Assembly: GCF_028435365.1 (NCBI RefSeq)
Contig: NZ_JAGTJJ010000046.1
Span: forward strand, 1-64,000
Reading direction: 5' to 3'
Source: Polyangium jinanense
Lineage (GTDB): Bacteria > Myxococcota > Polyangia > Polyangiales > Polyangiaceae
DNA length: 64,000 bases
Position 1 is the stretch's first letter, and every line of letters starts with the position of its first letter. The position numbers and the translations under genes were made by a program. Shown one piece after another: positions 1 through 8,464 of the stretch. The notes below the pieces were generated by a model. The model was given only the letters and a program-made list of their open reading frames with translations, was not told the origin of the DNA and searched no databases.

Positions 1-265
1 CCTGGACTCGAGCTGGAAGAACTGCGCGATGCGCAGTTCTTCCACGGGCCGGTGGCAAGACCAGGAGGGGGGGTTGCACGCTGGCGACGGGCCTGTTGAA
101 TCGTCAGCGCCGCGGTCTTGATGGGCAGGGTCGTCGCTGGTCTTGCCTCGGCCTGTTCGATGAACTGCGCATCGCGCAGTTCATCGACCCCGGGTCCAGC
201 GCTTGCGCTGGTCCAGGTCCAGGGGCGGACAGCCCCTGGTCGGGGTCCGGGGTGAAACCCCGGCG
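1..265. repeat. Interspersed multi-hairpin repeat, copy R1 (left end outside window)
   Basis: This copy belongs to a family with further copies near 11.3, 27.3-28.0 and 30.6 kb. It contains hairpin A (15-43), a perfect 13-bp stem GGAAGAACTGCGC with a GAT loop. Hairpin B (157-187) is a perfect 14-bp stem TCGATGAACTGCGC with an ATC loop. A short GC inverted repeat (CCGGGTCCAGCG...) and a GGGGT/ACCCC pair follow. About 110 bp of less conserved sequence separates A and B. The element ends at the stop codon of the minus-strand PAS-STAS gene. No open reading frame in it looks real. The family is not recognised; function could be transcription termination or a non-autonomous mobile repeat. Confidence 0.8.
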
Positions 266-1306
266 CTACGCTTTGCCCTGCCGGAGCCCGCGCAGGCAAT
301 GCTGGAGGCCCTGACGCAGGGTTGCGTGCGTCACGATGCCGCCGAGGTCCACGCCGAGCGTCACCATCGTCTGCGCGACACTCGGCCGGATGCCCGTGAT
401 GATGCCTTCCGCGCCGAGCAGCTGCACCGCGCGCAGCAGGTCGAGCATGTAGCCTGCCGTGGCTGTGTCCACGGCCTCGACGCCCGTCAGATCCAGCAAA
501 ACGAACTGGGATGCCTTGTTCACCACCTCGGCGAGCAGGTTCGTCATCACCATGGCTGCGCGCGTCGAATCGACCACGCCGAGCAGCGGCAATGCCAGCA
601 CCTTGTCCCAGACCTCGATGATGGGCGTCGACAGCTCGCTGATCACGCGCTGCTGGCGTTCGATCGTCGTGAGCCTCTCGCGCAGCTCCTGCTCGGCGTG
701 CCGGGCCTCGGTGACGTCCATCGACACGAGCGAGACGAGCTCGACCTCGCCGGCTGCGTTTTTCAGCGGAAAGCACCAGTTCTGCCAGATGATGCCTCCG
801 TACTCCCAGGAGACCTGCACGATCTCGCCGTTGAACGCGCGCTCGACGTAGGGCGCGCATGCGTGCTCGCCGAAGACCTCGTGGAAGCTCTGCCCGACGA
901 ACTGCCCGTCCTGGAGACCCAGTCCTTCGAGGGCTTTGCCTTCGTAATAGATGATGTAGCCTGCCTGATCGACGGCCCACATGGCCACGGGCGCCGTCGA
1001 CAGGAGCACGCGCAGGATGGCCAGGCGCCGCGCGACGTCCGGATCCTTTCGACCATCGATGATCCCGTCGCCGAGGAAGGCGGTGGGCTCGCGGCGCAAC
1101 AACTGGGGTGCGCGCAAGTGACCGGTCGCGGGATCGACGACATAAAGCGAGAGCGCGAACCCACGCTCCACGATCGTGTTTGCTTGCTCCTCCGAAAGTC
1201 CGAACGCCAAGCATGCGGCGAGCAGCCGCTCGCGCGGCGCGGGACCATGGGCATGGAGCAGTTTCGCGACTGCGGCCGCGTATGCCGCCGCCTGAATGTC
1301 CGTCAT
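266..1306 (-). CDS. PAS-STAS domain protein (RsbR-like stressosome/anti-anti-sigma type)
   Basis: The protein has 346 residues. A poorly conserved N-terminal part (about 1-90) is followed by a PAS domain (about 90-205, with AMWAVDQAGYIIYYEGKALE at its start). A short helical linker leads to a C-terminal STAS domain (about 225-335) with the signature LLDLTGVEAVDTATAGYMLD. In RsbR-type proteins a Thr near this place is phosphorylated by a partner kinase and the protein controls a partner-switching cascade; here that is inferred from family. I chose the ATG at 1306 because the longer upstream reading runs into a repeat array. No strong ribosome site is visible. A fragment of a second copy lies at 10801-10872. 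The 3' end abuts repeat R1. Confidence 0.85.
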   Translation of the reverse strand: MTDIQAAAYAAAVAKLLHAHGPAPRERLLAACLAFGLSEEQANTIVERGFALSLYVVDPATGHLRAPQLLRREPTAFLGDGIIDGRKDPDVARRLAILRVLLSTAPVAMWAVDQAGYIIYYEGKALEGLGLQDGQFVGQSFHEVFGEHACAPYVERAFNGEIVQVSWEYGGIIWQNWCFPLKNAAGEVELVSLVSMDVTEARHAEQELRERLTTIERQQRVISELSTPIIEVWDKVLALPLLGVVDSTRAAMVMTNLLAEVVNKASQFVLLDLTGVEAVDTATAGYMLDLLRAVQLLGAEGIITGIRPSVAQTMVTLGVDLGGIVTHATLRQGLQHCLRGLRQGKA

Positions 1307-1384
1307 CGTGCCAAGTTGCCCCAACTGCCCGCGTGAAATCAACGCGCTCCCGCGTGTCCGAGGAGGCTTTCGTGCCCTTTTCCC

Positions 1385-1700
1385 ACCCGCCACGTGTGGC
1401 AGGTCTCAATCCCGCTTGGATTCCGGGCTTTCCACGTGTGGCAGCGCCGTATGCCGAACGGGGAGGATTACGTACACACGTGTCACATGATTGACGGCGT
1501 CCTCGCGAATGTCCTGCCACGCTGTGCAGATGCCTGCGGAGGTCGGGGGCGGGCGGTGACACATGTGGCAGGCCCGGGACGAGGTCGGCTCGGTCGGGGT
1601 GCCACGTGGGGAAGGTGGCTCGGGAGCGCGGCGGATGCGGGTGAACCAGAGGGTACCCGGGAGGGGAGGTCGGCGAGGGCGGGTTCCACGTGTGTCGGCC
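1385..1700. repeat. Phased CACGTG palindrome array, copy 1
   Basis: CACGTG or close variants centre on motifs such as TGCCACGTGTGGCA. They begin at about 1391, 1433, 1477, 1518 (degenerate, CACGCTGTGCA), 1560 (ACATGT), 1603 and 1687. The spacing is about 42 bp or twice that. Sequence between the palindromes is unique within the array but is shared with the second copy at 10915-11228. This could be an operator array for a dimeric DNA-binding protein or a decayed tandem repeat. It lies between the divergent PAS-STAS gene and the first Hint gene. Confidence 0.7.
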
Positions 1701-1931
1701 GGGGATCGGGCTCAGAGGCAGTGAATGGACAGCTTCACCGCCAGCAGGCGTCCAGCGTCGTCGTTTACCGCATTCATGAACGGCCAATCCAGCCCAGGAG
1801 AAGAGGGCTGGCCCGAATGGCGGCTACGGTCCAGCTCGATGCCCCGCTGCTGCGGCTGCTTTACGTCTAGCCTGCCTGGCGCCTCGACCAGCATTTTCAC
1901 GAACAGCGGTGGCGGTACCCCCGGGTTGGTA
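1701..1931. other. Intergenic stretch with a possible minus-strand gene remnant
   Basis: Between the CACGTG array and the Hint-gene upstream block there is no convincing complete gene. A minus-strand reading that ends with TGA at 1712 has a protein-like tail (ending MNAVNDDAGRLLAVKLSIHCL without its first residue, i.e. NAVNDDAGRLLAVKLSIHCL). It has no plausible start or upstream domain. It may be the 3' remnant of a lost gene. Only this tail looks coding-like, so the call is weak. Confidence 0.2.
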
Positions 1932-2079
1932 GTGCGTAACAATTCCGACATGTGCGACGCGCGGGAGCCTGGCATGCTCGCTCGAATGTGACGCGCAGGC
2001 GCCACGCAGAAGCTCGAATGACGAGGGCATCCGCAGGCTTTTCGCGCTCCCGACGCAATATAACCAAGCGAGATTTGCC
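1932..2079 (+). promoter_or_regulatory. Conserved upstream block of Hint gene 1
   Basis: About 145 bp directly before the first Hint gene is nearly identical to the stretches before the other two Hint genes (3283-3429 and, inverted, 10481-10628). The shared part includes TTCCGACATGTGCGACGCG and runs to the start codon. Conservation of a non-coding leader in three dispersed copies suggests that promoter and leader travelled with the gene. I could not place a convincing -35/-10 or -24/-12 promoter in it. Confidence 0.6.
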
Positions 2080-3174
2080 ATGACCATCCAGAGCGTTATT
2101 TGCCATCTGTCCGCGCTGACCTTCGCCGCCGCCACGCTGGGCGCTGCTTCCGTGGCCCAGGCCGAACCCTTAATCCAGGGTCGTTGTGCCAACGACGTGC
2201 TCTCGCCCGACCAGGCGCGCCTGCGCCTCGAATGGGCGCGCGCCTGCGGCGTCCCCCATCACGTCGGGGCATTCGACACCGGACTGGCGTCGGCGAACAA
2301 TGCCGGCTACCTCTGGGAGTACATCGAGACATTCGATTTCTGGGGGAAGAACGCGTACTCCGGCATCTCCAGCGGCAATCAGATCAACGACACGTTCGTC
2401 CGCAACCAGTACTACAACGGGCCGACGTACCAGTTCACCGTGAACGGGTACAAGAAGTGGGCGCGGACGAACCTCCTGCCGCAGCCCATGTACCCCACGT
2501 TCGGAAACACCGCTGACATCAACACCGCGACGCCGCTCTACCCGCACCCGACGCTCGCGGATTGCCGGCTCTACTTCGACAAGAAGGGGCAGCTGCCGAT
2601 CCCTGTGGGGGGCAGCTTCTACGTGAACGCCTATTGCGCATCGGGCTGCTACACGCCCGACCAGAAGGTGCTCTTCCCCGATGGGGAGAAACCCATCCTC
2701 GACGCGATGAACGAGGTCGTTCCGAAAATGATGACTCTCTCCACGGGCTCCACGCTGGAGAGCCCCGAGCTCGTGCGCAACGAGGTCTACAGCTACACGA
2801 GCGAGCTGCACGATGGCACGCACGTGATCTTCGTCCTCAAGACGGCCTCCGGCGGCGAGCTGCGCGTCACGGACAAGCACCCCGTCATCGACGGGCGCGG
2901 CAAGGTCGTCGAGGCCCGCTCGCTCAAGGTGGGTAACAACCTCATTCGCCCCGACGGCAGCTTCGACCCCATCGTCTCCGTGGAGAAGACGCTGCACAGG
3001 GGCAAGGTCTACAACATTCGTCCGGCGACGGAGGACCGCGTGTCGAACGTGCTCGTGGCGCAGGGCTACCTGGTTGGCTCCTCGCGTTACCAGAACGAGG
3101 ATGCCGATTACATGAACCGGGTGATCCTCGGCCGTGCCATTCCCAAGGACGTCCTCCCGGGCGTCGAGCCCTGA
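2080..3174 (+). CDS. Secreted Hint (hedgehog/intein-like) domain protein, paralogue 1
   Basis: The protein has 364 residues. A signal peptide (1-28, ending SVAQA) is followed by a unique domain (about 29-185) and a Hint-type domain (about 188-345). The Hint domain begins with Cys190 (SGCYTPDQKVLFPDGEKPI), has the block-B-like motif TDKH (264-267) and ends with the hydrophobic block NVLVAQGYLVGSS. Only about 20 residues follow it. Hint domains cleave or rearrange the peptide bond before the Cys, so the N-terminal domain may be released or modified outside the cytoplasm; this is family inference. No classical C-terminal HN was seen, so splicing is unlikely. The C-terminal half is almost identical to the other two copies, while the N-terminal half diverges. 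Confidence 0.75.
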   Translation: MTIQSVICHLSALTFAAATLGAASVAQAEPLIQGRCANDVLSPDQARLRLEWARACGVPHHVGAFDTGLASANNAGYLWEYIETFDFWGKNAYSGISSGNQINDTFVRNQYYNGPTYQFTVNGYKKWARTNLLPQPMYPTFGNTADINTATPLYPHPTLADCRLYFDKKGQLPIPVGGSFYVNAYCASGCYTPDQKVLFPDGEKPILDAMNEVVPKMMTLSTGSTLESPELVRNEVYSYTSELHDGTHVIFVLKTASGGELRVTDKHPVIDGRGKVVEARSLKVGNNLIRPDGSFDPIVSVEKTLHRGKVYNIRPATEDRVSNVLVAQGYLVGSSRYQNEDADYMNRVILGRAIPKDVLPGVEP

Positions 3175-3184
3175 CGAACCCACC

Positions 3185-3228
3185 GCGCGGACGCCGCCAC
3201 GTCCGGAGGGGAGGGGCGGCGTCCGCGC
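3185..3228 (+). terminator. Hairpin downstream of Hint gene 1
   Basis: A perfect 14-bp stem (GCGCGGACGCCGCC) with a 16-nt loop starts 10 bp after the stop codon. No T-run follows. The same hairpin stands after the second (4535-4578) and third (9323-9366) Hint genes, which supports a conserved 3' role. Confidence 0.6.
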
Positions 3229-3282
3229 GAACGAGCGCGTCCACCCCACCACCAGCGGCGCCGGCAACGACCGGGGTTGTTT

Positions 3283-3429
3283 GTGCGGACAATTCCGACA
3301 TGTGCGACGCGCGGGAGCCTGGCATGCTCGCTCGAATGTGACGCGCAGGCGCCACGCGGAAGCGCGAATGACGAGAGCATACGCAGGCTTTTCGCGCTCC
3401 CGACGCAATGCAAGCAAGCGAGGTTTGCC
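3283..3429 (+). promoter_or_regulatory. Conserved upstream block of Hint gene 2
   Basis: This is the second copy of the ~145-bp leader described before Hint gene 1. It differs at a few bases only and runs to the start codon. The 55 bp before it, after the first gene's terminator hairpin, is not conserved. Confidence 0.6.
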
Positions 3430-4524
3430 ATGAGCATCCAGACGGTTATTCGCCATCTGTCCGCGCTGACCTTCGCCGTCGCCACGCTGGGCGCTGCTTC
3501 CGTGGCCCAGGCCGAACTCGTTCTCCAGGCCTGTTGTGCCCACGACCCGCTCCGCCCCGACGAGGCGCGCAAGCGCCTCGAATGGGCGCGCGCCTGCGGT
3601 GTGCCCAACCACGTCGAGGTTATCGATACCGCACTGCCGTCGGCGAACGGTGCCGGCAACCTCGTGGAGTACATCGAGACATTCGATCTCTGGGGGAAGA
3701 ACGCGTACTCCGGCATCTCCAACGGCAATGAGATCAACGACACGTTCGTCCGCAACCAGTACTACAACGGGGCGACGAGCCAGTTCATCGTGAACGGGTT
3801 CAAGAAGTGGACGCGGACGAACCTCCTGCCGCGGCCCGCGTACCCCACGTTCGGAAACGCCGCTGACGTCAACACCGCGAAGCCGCTCTTCCCGCACCCG
3901 ACACTCGCGGATTGCCGGCTCTACTTCGACAAGAACGGGCAGCATCCGCTCCCTGTCGGGGACAGCTTCTACGTGAACGCCTATTGCATATCGACTTGCT
4001 ACACGCCCGACCAGAAGGTGCTCTTCCCCGATGGGGAGAAACCCATCCTCGACGCGATGAACGAGCTCGTTCCGAAAATGATGACCCTCTCCACGGGCTC
4101 CACGCTGGAGAGCCCCGAGCTCGTGCCCAACGAGGTCTACAGCTACACGCGCGAGCTGCACGATGGCACGCACGTGATCTTCGTCCTCAAGACGGCCTCC
4201 GGCGGCGAGCTACGCGTCACGGACAAGCACCCCGTCATCGACGGGCGCGGCAAGGTCGTCGAGGCCCGCTCGCTCAAGGTGGGTAACAAACTCATTCGCC
4301 CCGACGGCAGCTTCGACCCCATCGTGTCCGTGGAGAAGACGCTGCACAGGGGCAAACTCTACAACATTCGTCCGGTGACGGAGGACCGCGTGTCGAACGT
4401 GCTCGTGACGCAGGGCTACCTGGTTGGCTCCTCGCATTACCAGAACGAGGATGTCGATTACATGAACCGGGTGCTCCTCGGCCGCGCCATTCCCAAGGTC
4501 GTCCTCCCGGGCATCAGGCCCTGA
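3430..4524 (+). CDS. Secreted Hint domain protein, paralogue 2
   Basis: The protein has 364 residues with the same architecture as its upstream neighbour. A signal peptide ends at SVAQA, a divergent central domain carries several Cys residues, and a Hint domain starts at a Cys in STCYTPDQKVLF with TDKH further on. The ATG at 3430 was chosen over upstream in-frame starts because it matches the start of both paralogues and leaves an intact signal peptide. The reading upstream of it is the conserved leader, not coding. Nucleotides in the last ~510 bp are almost identical to copy 1; the first ~460 bp differ much more. Proteolytic self-processing is inferred from the domain family. Confidence 0.75.
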   Translation: MSIQTVIRHLSALTFAVATLGAASVAQAELVLQACCAHDPLRPDEARKRLEWARACGVPNHVEVIDTALPSANGAGNLVEYIETFDLWGKNAYSGISNGNEINDTFVRNQYYNGATSQFIVNGFKKWTRTNLLPRPAYPTFGNAADVNTAKPLFPHPTLADCRLYFDKNGQHPLPVGDSFYVNAYCISTCYTPDQKVLFPDGEKPILDAMNELVPKMMTLSTGSTLESPELVPNEVYSYTRELHDGTHVIFVLKTASGGELRVTDKHPVIDGRGKVVEARSLKVGNKLIRPDGSFDPIVSVEKTLHRGKLYNIRPVTEDRVSNVLVTQGYLVGSSHYQNEDVDYMNRVLLGRAIPKVVLPGIRP

Positions 4525-4534
4525 CGAACCCACC

Positions 4535-4578
4535 GCGCTGACGCCGCCACGTCCGGAGGGGAGGGGCGGCGTCGGCGC
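4535..4578 (+). terminator. Hairpin downstream of Hint gene 2
   Basis: A 14-bp stem (GCGCTGACGCCGCC) with one G-T pair starts 10 bp after the stop codon, at the same place as in the other two Hint copies. Confidence 0.55.
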
Positions 4579-4587
4579 GACCGTCCT

Positions 4588-4670
4588 GTGCCCTGCCAGA
4601 TGAAGGAGGACTCCAGCATGACGTCGAAGGTGGCCGGCGTCTGCTCTCGCCCGTCGGTTACGTCGCGATT
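4588..4670 (+). pseudogene. Remnant 5' end of a gene paralogous to the one at 8461-9282
   Basis: After Hint gene 2 the sequence matches the region after Hint gene 3 on the other strand, including a strong ribosome site (AAGGAGG), the start ATG at 4618 and the first codons ATGACGTCGAAG. Similarity then stops abruptly within four codons. The reading continues into the 3' end of the opposing FG-GAP gene with no recognisable product. I read this as a rearrangement breakpoint that cut off a paralogue of the membrane-anchored protein at 8461-9282. Confidence 0.55.
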
Positions 4671-6932
4671 TCAGCGCGTGAGCGGGACGTCCCCGGAGAC
4701 GCCCCATTTCCTCTGGAACGAGCTCGACCAGCCGCTCGACGACGTGAGCGCGTTCCACGTCCCGTCAGAGGGCCGGAAGAACAGAAGCTCCGCCTTTCCG
4801 TCGCCGTCGAGGTCCGCGCCCGCGAGAGGCGTGTCGGTCGATGCACCCCAGATCTTCACGAGGGAGCTCTGCCAGTTGCTCGTCGACGTACGGATCGTCC
4901 ACGTCCCGTCGGAGGGGCGGAAGACCGCCATGTCGGCCTGCCCATCGCCGTCGTAATCCGCGCCGGGGACGGCCACATCGCCCACGTTGCCCACGATCCC
5001 CTGAATGGCGCTCTGCCAGTTGCTCGACGATGTGAGCACGTTCATCGTCCGGTTCCCGGGCCGGAAAATCACGAAATCGGCCTTCCGATCGCCGTCATAA
5101 TCGGCGCCCGCGAGCGGCACGTCGCCGTTGATGCCCCATTTCCTCTGGAGCATGCTCTGCCAGCTCGTCGCCGATGTGAGGACCGAGAAATTCGCCGTCG
5201 CGGGATCCCATATCGAGATGTCCGCCTTGCCATCGCCGTCGAAATCCGCGCCCGCGAGGGCCATGACCCCGCTCGCGCCGAGCTTCCGTGTGATCGCGTT
5301 CTGCCAGTCGCTCGACGACGTGAGGATGGTGAACGTCCTGTCCGAGGGGCGGAATGCGGTCATGTCGGCGCGGCCATCGCCGTCGAAATCGGCCCCGCCG
5401 AGGCCCTGATCCCCGACCTGCCCGATCGTCCGAAAGGTCGCGGACTCGAAGCCGCCCGAGGAGCGCAGCACGTTCATCGTGCGGTTGCCGGGACGGAACA
5501 CGACGATCTCTGCGCGGCGATCGTCGTCAAAATCGGCGGGCGACGTGGGCCGGTTCAGGAAGTCCTCGAAGACCACCTTGCGGTGCGGCAGGAACACGGT
5601 CGTGAGGGCGGGCGAGATGGGGAATCGATTGCCTTCGGGACCCGCCTCCTGGAACTCGGAGACGTGGACGAACCCGAGCGAAGAAGGCCAGGTCAGGCCT
5701 CCGCCGAGGTTCGTCCCATTGGAGAGCTGGTGGCAGCCGCCGCAGGAGAGCGCCTCGGCGCGGGCGACGATCTGCGTCGGCGTGAGGTTGCTGCCGAGGG
5801 CCAAAAGCTTCGCCTGAATGGCGGTCCCGAAGGCACCGCCGCCGCCGAACTGTGCGGTGTAATCGTTCGCGCTCGGCGCCTGGGAGACGCTGTCGCCAGC
5901 GTTGAAGATGTCGGGTACCTGGTACACGAAAAGGTTGATGTCGGGCACGGCGAGGCTCTCGAGCTGCGAGACGAAGTGGTCCTGGAATGCCTGCCGGCGC
6001 GGCTCGATTGAGTTCGGGCCGAAGAGGGCGCCGAAAGGGTTCACCTTGTCCGTGACGGGGACGAACTTCAGCGCGCACCCCGCGGCGGGGCAGGATTTCT
6101 GAAGCGCGAACTCGCGCAGGGACCAGGGGCCCTGCATGAACTGGTTCGTGCGCACCTGGCCCGTGGGGCGCCTGAGGCCCGTGTTGCCGTAGTTGTCCAC
6201 GTGGATCACGGGCGAGACGCCGGGGAGCCCGTCGAAATAGAAGTCATGGAGCAGGGCGGCGCGCGAGGCGACATTGCTGTTGCTCGAGAGATCCCTCCAG
6301 AAATTCGCCACGGGCCGGCACCCCTCGAGGCCGATCTCGGGACGCGGGTTGGGCAGGACGGCCTCGAAGTTGACGAGGTTGCGCCCGCCCCCGGAGGTCC
6401 GGGCGAAGATCACCCGGTACTCGCCGCAATGCGCCCCGTTGGCCGGCGCGAGGTCGAAGCGGTTGAAGAGGCCGATCGCGGTGTAGTGTGTGATTTCCGT
6501 CGCCGGCGCGCTCGCCTGACCGCCCTCGGTGGTCCGGCACGGATAGGAGAAGCCATTCAGCGAGGTCTGCTTGTTCGTGATCTGGTCGTCGCAATGGGGG
6601 CCGCTCGTCGTTCCCGGCTTCGGGTTCTGCGTGTCCCACAACTGCTCGAAGAGCGACAGCCCGGTGACACCGGGCACGCCGCTCTGCGCCGCGAGCGCGT
6701 CGAGCACCGCCTGGAGCGTGAAACGCGAGGTGATCGCCACCTCGGTGACCGCGAGCGAGCGTCGGGCATCGATCGTCACCGGACCCGGGACCAGCGCAAG
6801 CTCCGCGACCCCGATGCCCCCGCGATCGGAGCGAGGGGGCCCTTCATCGCTTCCATCGTCGTGCCTGGTCTCCCCGCAGCCCGCGCCCCCGAGCGCGATG
6901 ACGACGAGACCCGCGATGGTATCCCTCCGCAT
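4671..6932 (-). CDS. Lipoprotein with CXXCH motif and six C-terminal FG-GAP/VCBS repeats
   Basis: The protein has 753 residues from the ATG at 6932, which gives a clean lipoprotein signal with lipobox GAGC; a start 14 codons upstream would spoil it. A long N-terminal part (about 40-440) has no family I can name but contains a haem-c-type motif CGGCHQ. The C-terminal ~300 residues hold six repeats of about 48 residues, each starting ADFDGDGKAD or similar, a Ca-binding pattern seen in FG-GAP/VCBS beta-propellers. It is probably anchored to the outer membrane or outer surface. If the CXXCH binds haem it would act in the periplasm or outside the cell; a lone CXXCH could also be coincidental or bind metal. 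Confidence 0.75.
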   Translation of the reverse strand: MRRDTIAGLVVIALGGAGCGETRHDDGSDEGPPRSDRGGIGVAELALVPGPVTIDARRSLAVTEVAITSRFTLQAVLDALAAQSGVPGVTGLSLFEQLWDTQNPKPGTTSGPHCDDQITNKQTSLNGFSYPCRTTEGGQASAPATEITHYTAIGLFNRFDLAPANGAHCGEYRVIFARTSGGGRNLVNFEAVLPNPRPEIGLEGCRPVANFWRDLSSNSNVASRAALLHDFYFDGLPGVSPVIHVDNYGNTGLRRPTGQVRTNQFMQGPWSLREFALQKSCPAAGCALKFVPVTDKVNPFGALFGPNSIEPRRQAFQDHFVSQLESLAVPDINLFVYQVPDIFNAGDSVSQAPSANDYTAQFGGGGAFGTAIQAKLLALGSNLTPTQIVARAEALSCGGCHQLSNGTNLGGGLTWPSSLGFVHVSEFQEAGPEGNRFPISPALTTVFLPHRKVVFEDFLNRPTSPADFDDDRRAEIVVFRPGNRTMNVLRSSGGFESATFRTIGQVGDQGLGGADFDGDGRADMTAFRPSDRTFTILTSSSDWQNAITRKLGASGVMALAGADFDGDGKADISIWDPATANFSVLTSATSWQSMLQRKWGINGDVPLAGADYDGDRKADFVIFRPGNRTMNVLTSSSNWQSAIQGIVGNVGDVAVPGADYDGDGQADMAVFRPSDGTWTIRTSTSNWQSSLVKIWGASTDTPLAGADLDGDGKAELLFFRPSDGTWNALTSSSGWSSSFQRKWGVSGDVPLTR

Positions 6933-6970
6933 GATGAACCTCGCTTCCTCAGGAGATCTGCGATCCCATG

Positions 6971-8464
6971 TCAATGCGCGACGCGGCGGAAGAAGAGGTC
7001 CTCCTTCCCAGCTCCGGGGCCGAGGAGCTCACCTTCGACATGGCCCGCGATGACGATGCCGCCGCAGCCGTCCGGGGCGAGCGCCGAGACGTGCTCGCGC
7101 GCCGTCGTGCTTGCCTGCCATGTCCTCACCTGCGCTCCCTGCGCATCGAATACCAGGACAAACGGCTCCTCCGCGCCGCTCCCGCCTCCCCCGGGAAGCA
7201 GGCTCCCCGGGCTCATCCCGGAGACGTACACCTGACCGTCGGGCCCGACGTCGAGGGATGTCACCCAATCGGATGCGGCGGAGCCAGCCTGCGCGGCCCA
7301 GAGCGTTTTGCCCGTGTCGGGCGCGAGCTTCAGGACGAACGCGTCCTGCTGTCCGAAGCTCTGCTTGCCCAGCGTGAGGAAGCTCGAGCCCGCGACGATC
7401 AGCTCACCGGCGGGCGAGAGCACGACGCCGGCCACCCAGTCGAGTGTTGATTTCGAGAGGATCTTCTTCCACACGACGGTGCCGGCCGCGTCGAGCCTCT
7501 CGACGAAGACACCCTGGCCAGGCCCGCCCACCGCCACGCCCGTGACGAAGAGCGCCCCGCTACCGTCCTGCGCCGCGGCCACGCCCGTGAAGGAATCCGG
7601 GGCCGGGGTCTCTGCCTGCCACCAATTGATCTTCTTCATTCCCCCCGCAGGAATTACCGCAAACCGGCCCCAAAAGCTGTCCTCCACGGACTCGACGTAA
7701 TTCGAGGGGACGTACACGTCGTCATAGCCCGCGACCACCACGTCGCCGCCCGGGAGTAAGGCGAGCGCGGTCGGGTGCTGCGGTCGTTTGGAGCCCGCCT
7801 GCGTCAAACCAAGGAGCTTTCCTTCCGTATCGAGCGCGACGACAAAGAGGTCGAATTTCCCGGCGTTCTTCTGTCCCCTGAACGCGCCGCTCGTGCGCCC
7901 GACGACGAACACCCGGCCGCGCGCGGTGTCGACGACCACGCGCTCGGCGGTGTCGGTGCCCGCCGTGTTGAAGATCCGCCGCCAGAGCTGCGTGCCGGTC
8001 GGCGAGCGTTTCTCCACGAAGCCCCGGGAGTCGCCGTCGGGCTCGATGTTCGTCACGCCCGAGAGCCCCTGCTCAAAGCCGACGAGGTAAACGTTCTGCT
8101 TGTCGTCCCGGGTCATTCCCAGGATTCGATCGTCGAGCGGGGTGCCCCTCTGCTCGTCGACGGCCCACGGCGTGCAGGAGGTCTCGCCGCCTCCGCCAGC
8201 GCCGCCTCCGCCGGTCCCGCCGCCAGCGCCTCCTTCGCCGGCCCCGCCGCCAGCGCCGCCTCCGCCAGTCCCGCCGCCAGCGCCGCCTCCGCCGGTCCCG
8301 CCCCCGGCGCCGCCTCCGCCGGTCCCGCCCCCGGCGCCGCCTTCGCCGGTCCCGCCGCCAGCGCCGCCGCCAGCACCGCCCGTCGCGTCCAAGTTGGTAC
8401 GATTGCAGCCGGCGAGCACGCTGCCGAGCGAAAGCGCCACCACGAGCAGAGCCCGCGCGCTCAA
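6971..8464 (-). CDS. Lipoprotein with Gly-rich linker and beta-propeller (SBBP-like) domain
   Basis: The protein has about 497 residues if it starts at TTG 8464. That start overlaps the stop of the upstream gene (TTGA), has GGAGG about 8 nt upstream and gives a lipoprotein signal with lipobox LAGC. A Gly/Ala/Thr-rich linker (about residues 25-100) follows. Then come about 350 residues of repeated beta-strand motifs with elements such as VYVSGMSPG and VFVVGRTSG, as in bacterial seven-bladed SBBP/kelch-like propellers. Known relatives are surface proteins of unclear ligand. Longer readings upstream have no signal peptide. The tight overlap suggests translational coupling with 8461-9282. Confidence 0.75.
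   Translation of the reverse strand: MSARALLVVALSLGSVLAGCNRTNLDATGGAGGGAGGGTGEGGAGGGTGGGGAGGGTGGGGAGGGTGGGGAGGGAGEGGAGGGTGGGGAGGGGETSCTPWAVDEQRGTPLDDRILGMTRDDKQNVYLVGFEQGLSGVTNIEPDGDSRGFVEKRSPTGTQLWRRIFNTAGTDTAERVVVDTARGRVFVVGRTSGAFRGQKNAGKFDLFVVALDTEGKLLGLTQAGSKRPQHPTALALLPGGDVVVAGYDDVYVPSNYVESVEDSFWGRFAVIPAGGMKKINWWQAETPAPDSFTGVAAAQDGSGALFVTGVAVGGPGQGVFVERLDAAGTVVWKKILSKSTLDWVAGVVLSPAGELIVAGSSFLTLGKQSFGQQDAFVLKLAPDTGKTLWAAQAGSAASDWVTSLDVGPDGQVYVSGMSPGSLLPGGGGSGAEEPFVLVFDAQGAQVRTWQASTTAREHVSALAPDGCGGIVIAGHVEGELLGPGAGKEDLFFRRVAH
8184..8388. repeat. GC-rich short tandem repeat coding the Gly-rich linker
   Basis: Units such as GCCGCCTCCGCCGGTCCC repeat with small changes over about 200 bp inside the lipoprotein gene at 6971-8464. 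They encode repeats of GGAGGGTGG on the minus strand. Such stretches vary in copy number between strains; here it is the spacer between lipid anchor and propeller. Confidence 0.7.

Noticed and set aside
1385..1700. CACGTG array as a CRISPR array
   Set aside because: The repeated part is only ~14 bp and degenerate, the spacing is irregular, no cas gene is near, and the 'spacers' are shared with the second copy.
2080..3174. Hint proteins as inteins
   Set aside because: The Hint part is C-terminal with a ~20-residue tail and no second extein, and the usual terminal His-Asn was not seen.
2170..4173. 667-codon open frame on the minus strand across both Hint genes
   Set aside because: It is the antisense of two signal-peptide proteins with near-identical copies elsewhere. 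It is long only because of high GC; its protein is Arg/Val-rich with no domain.
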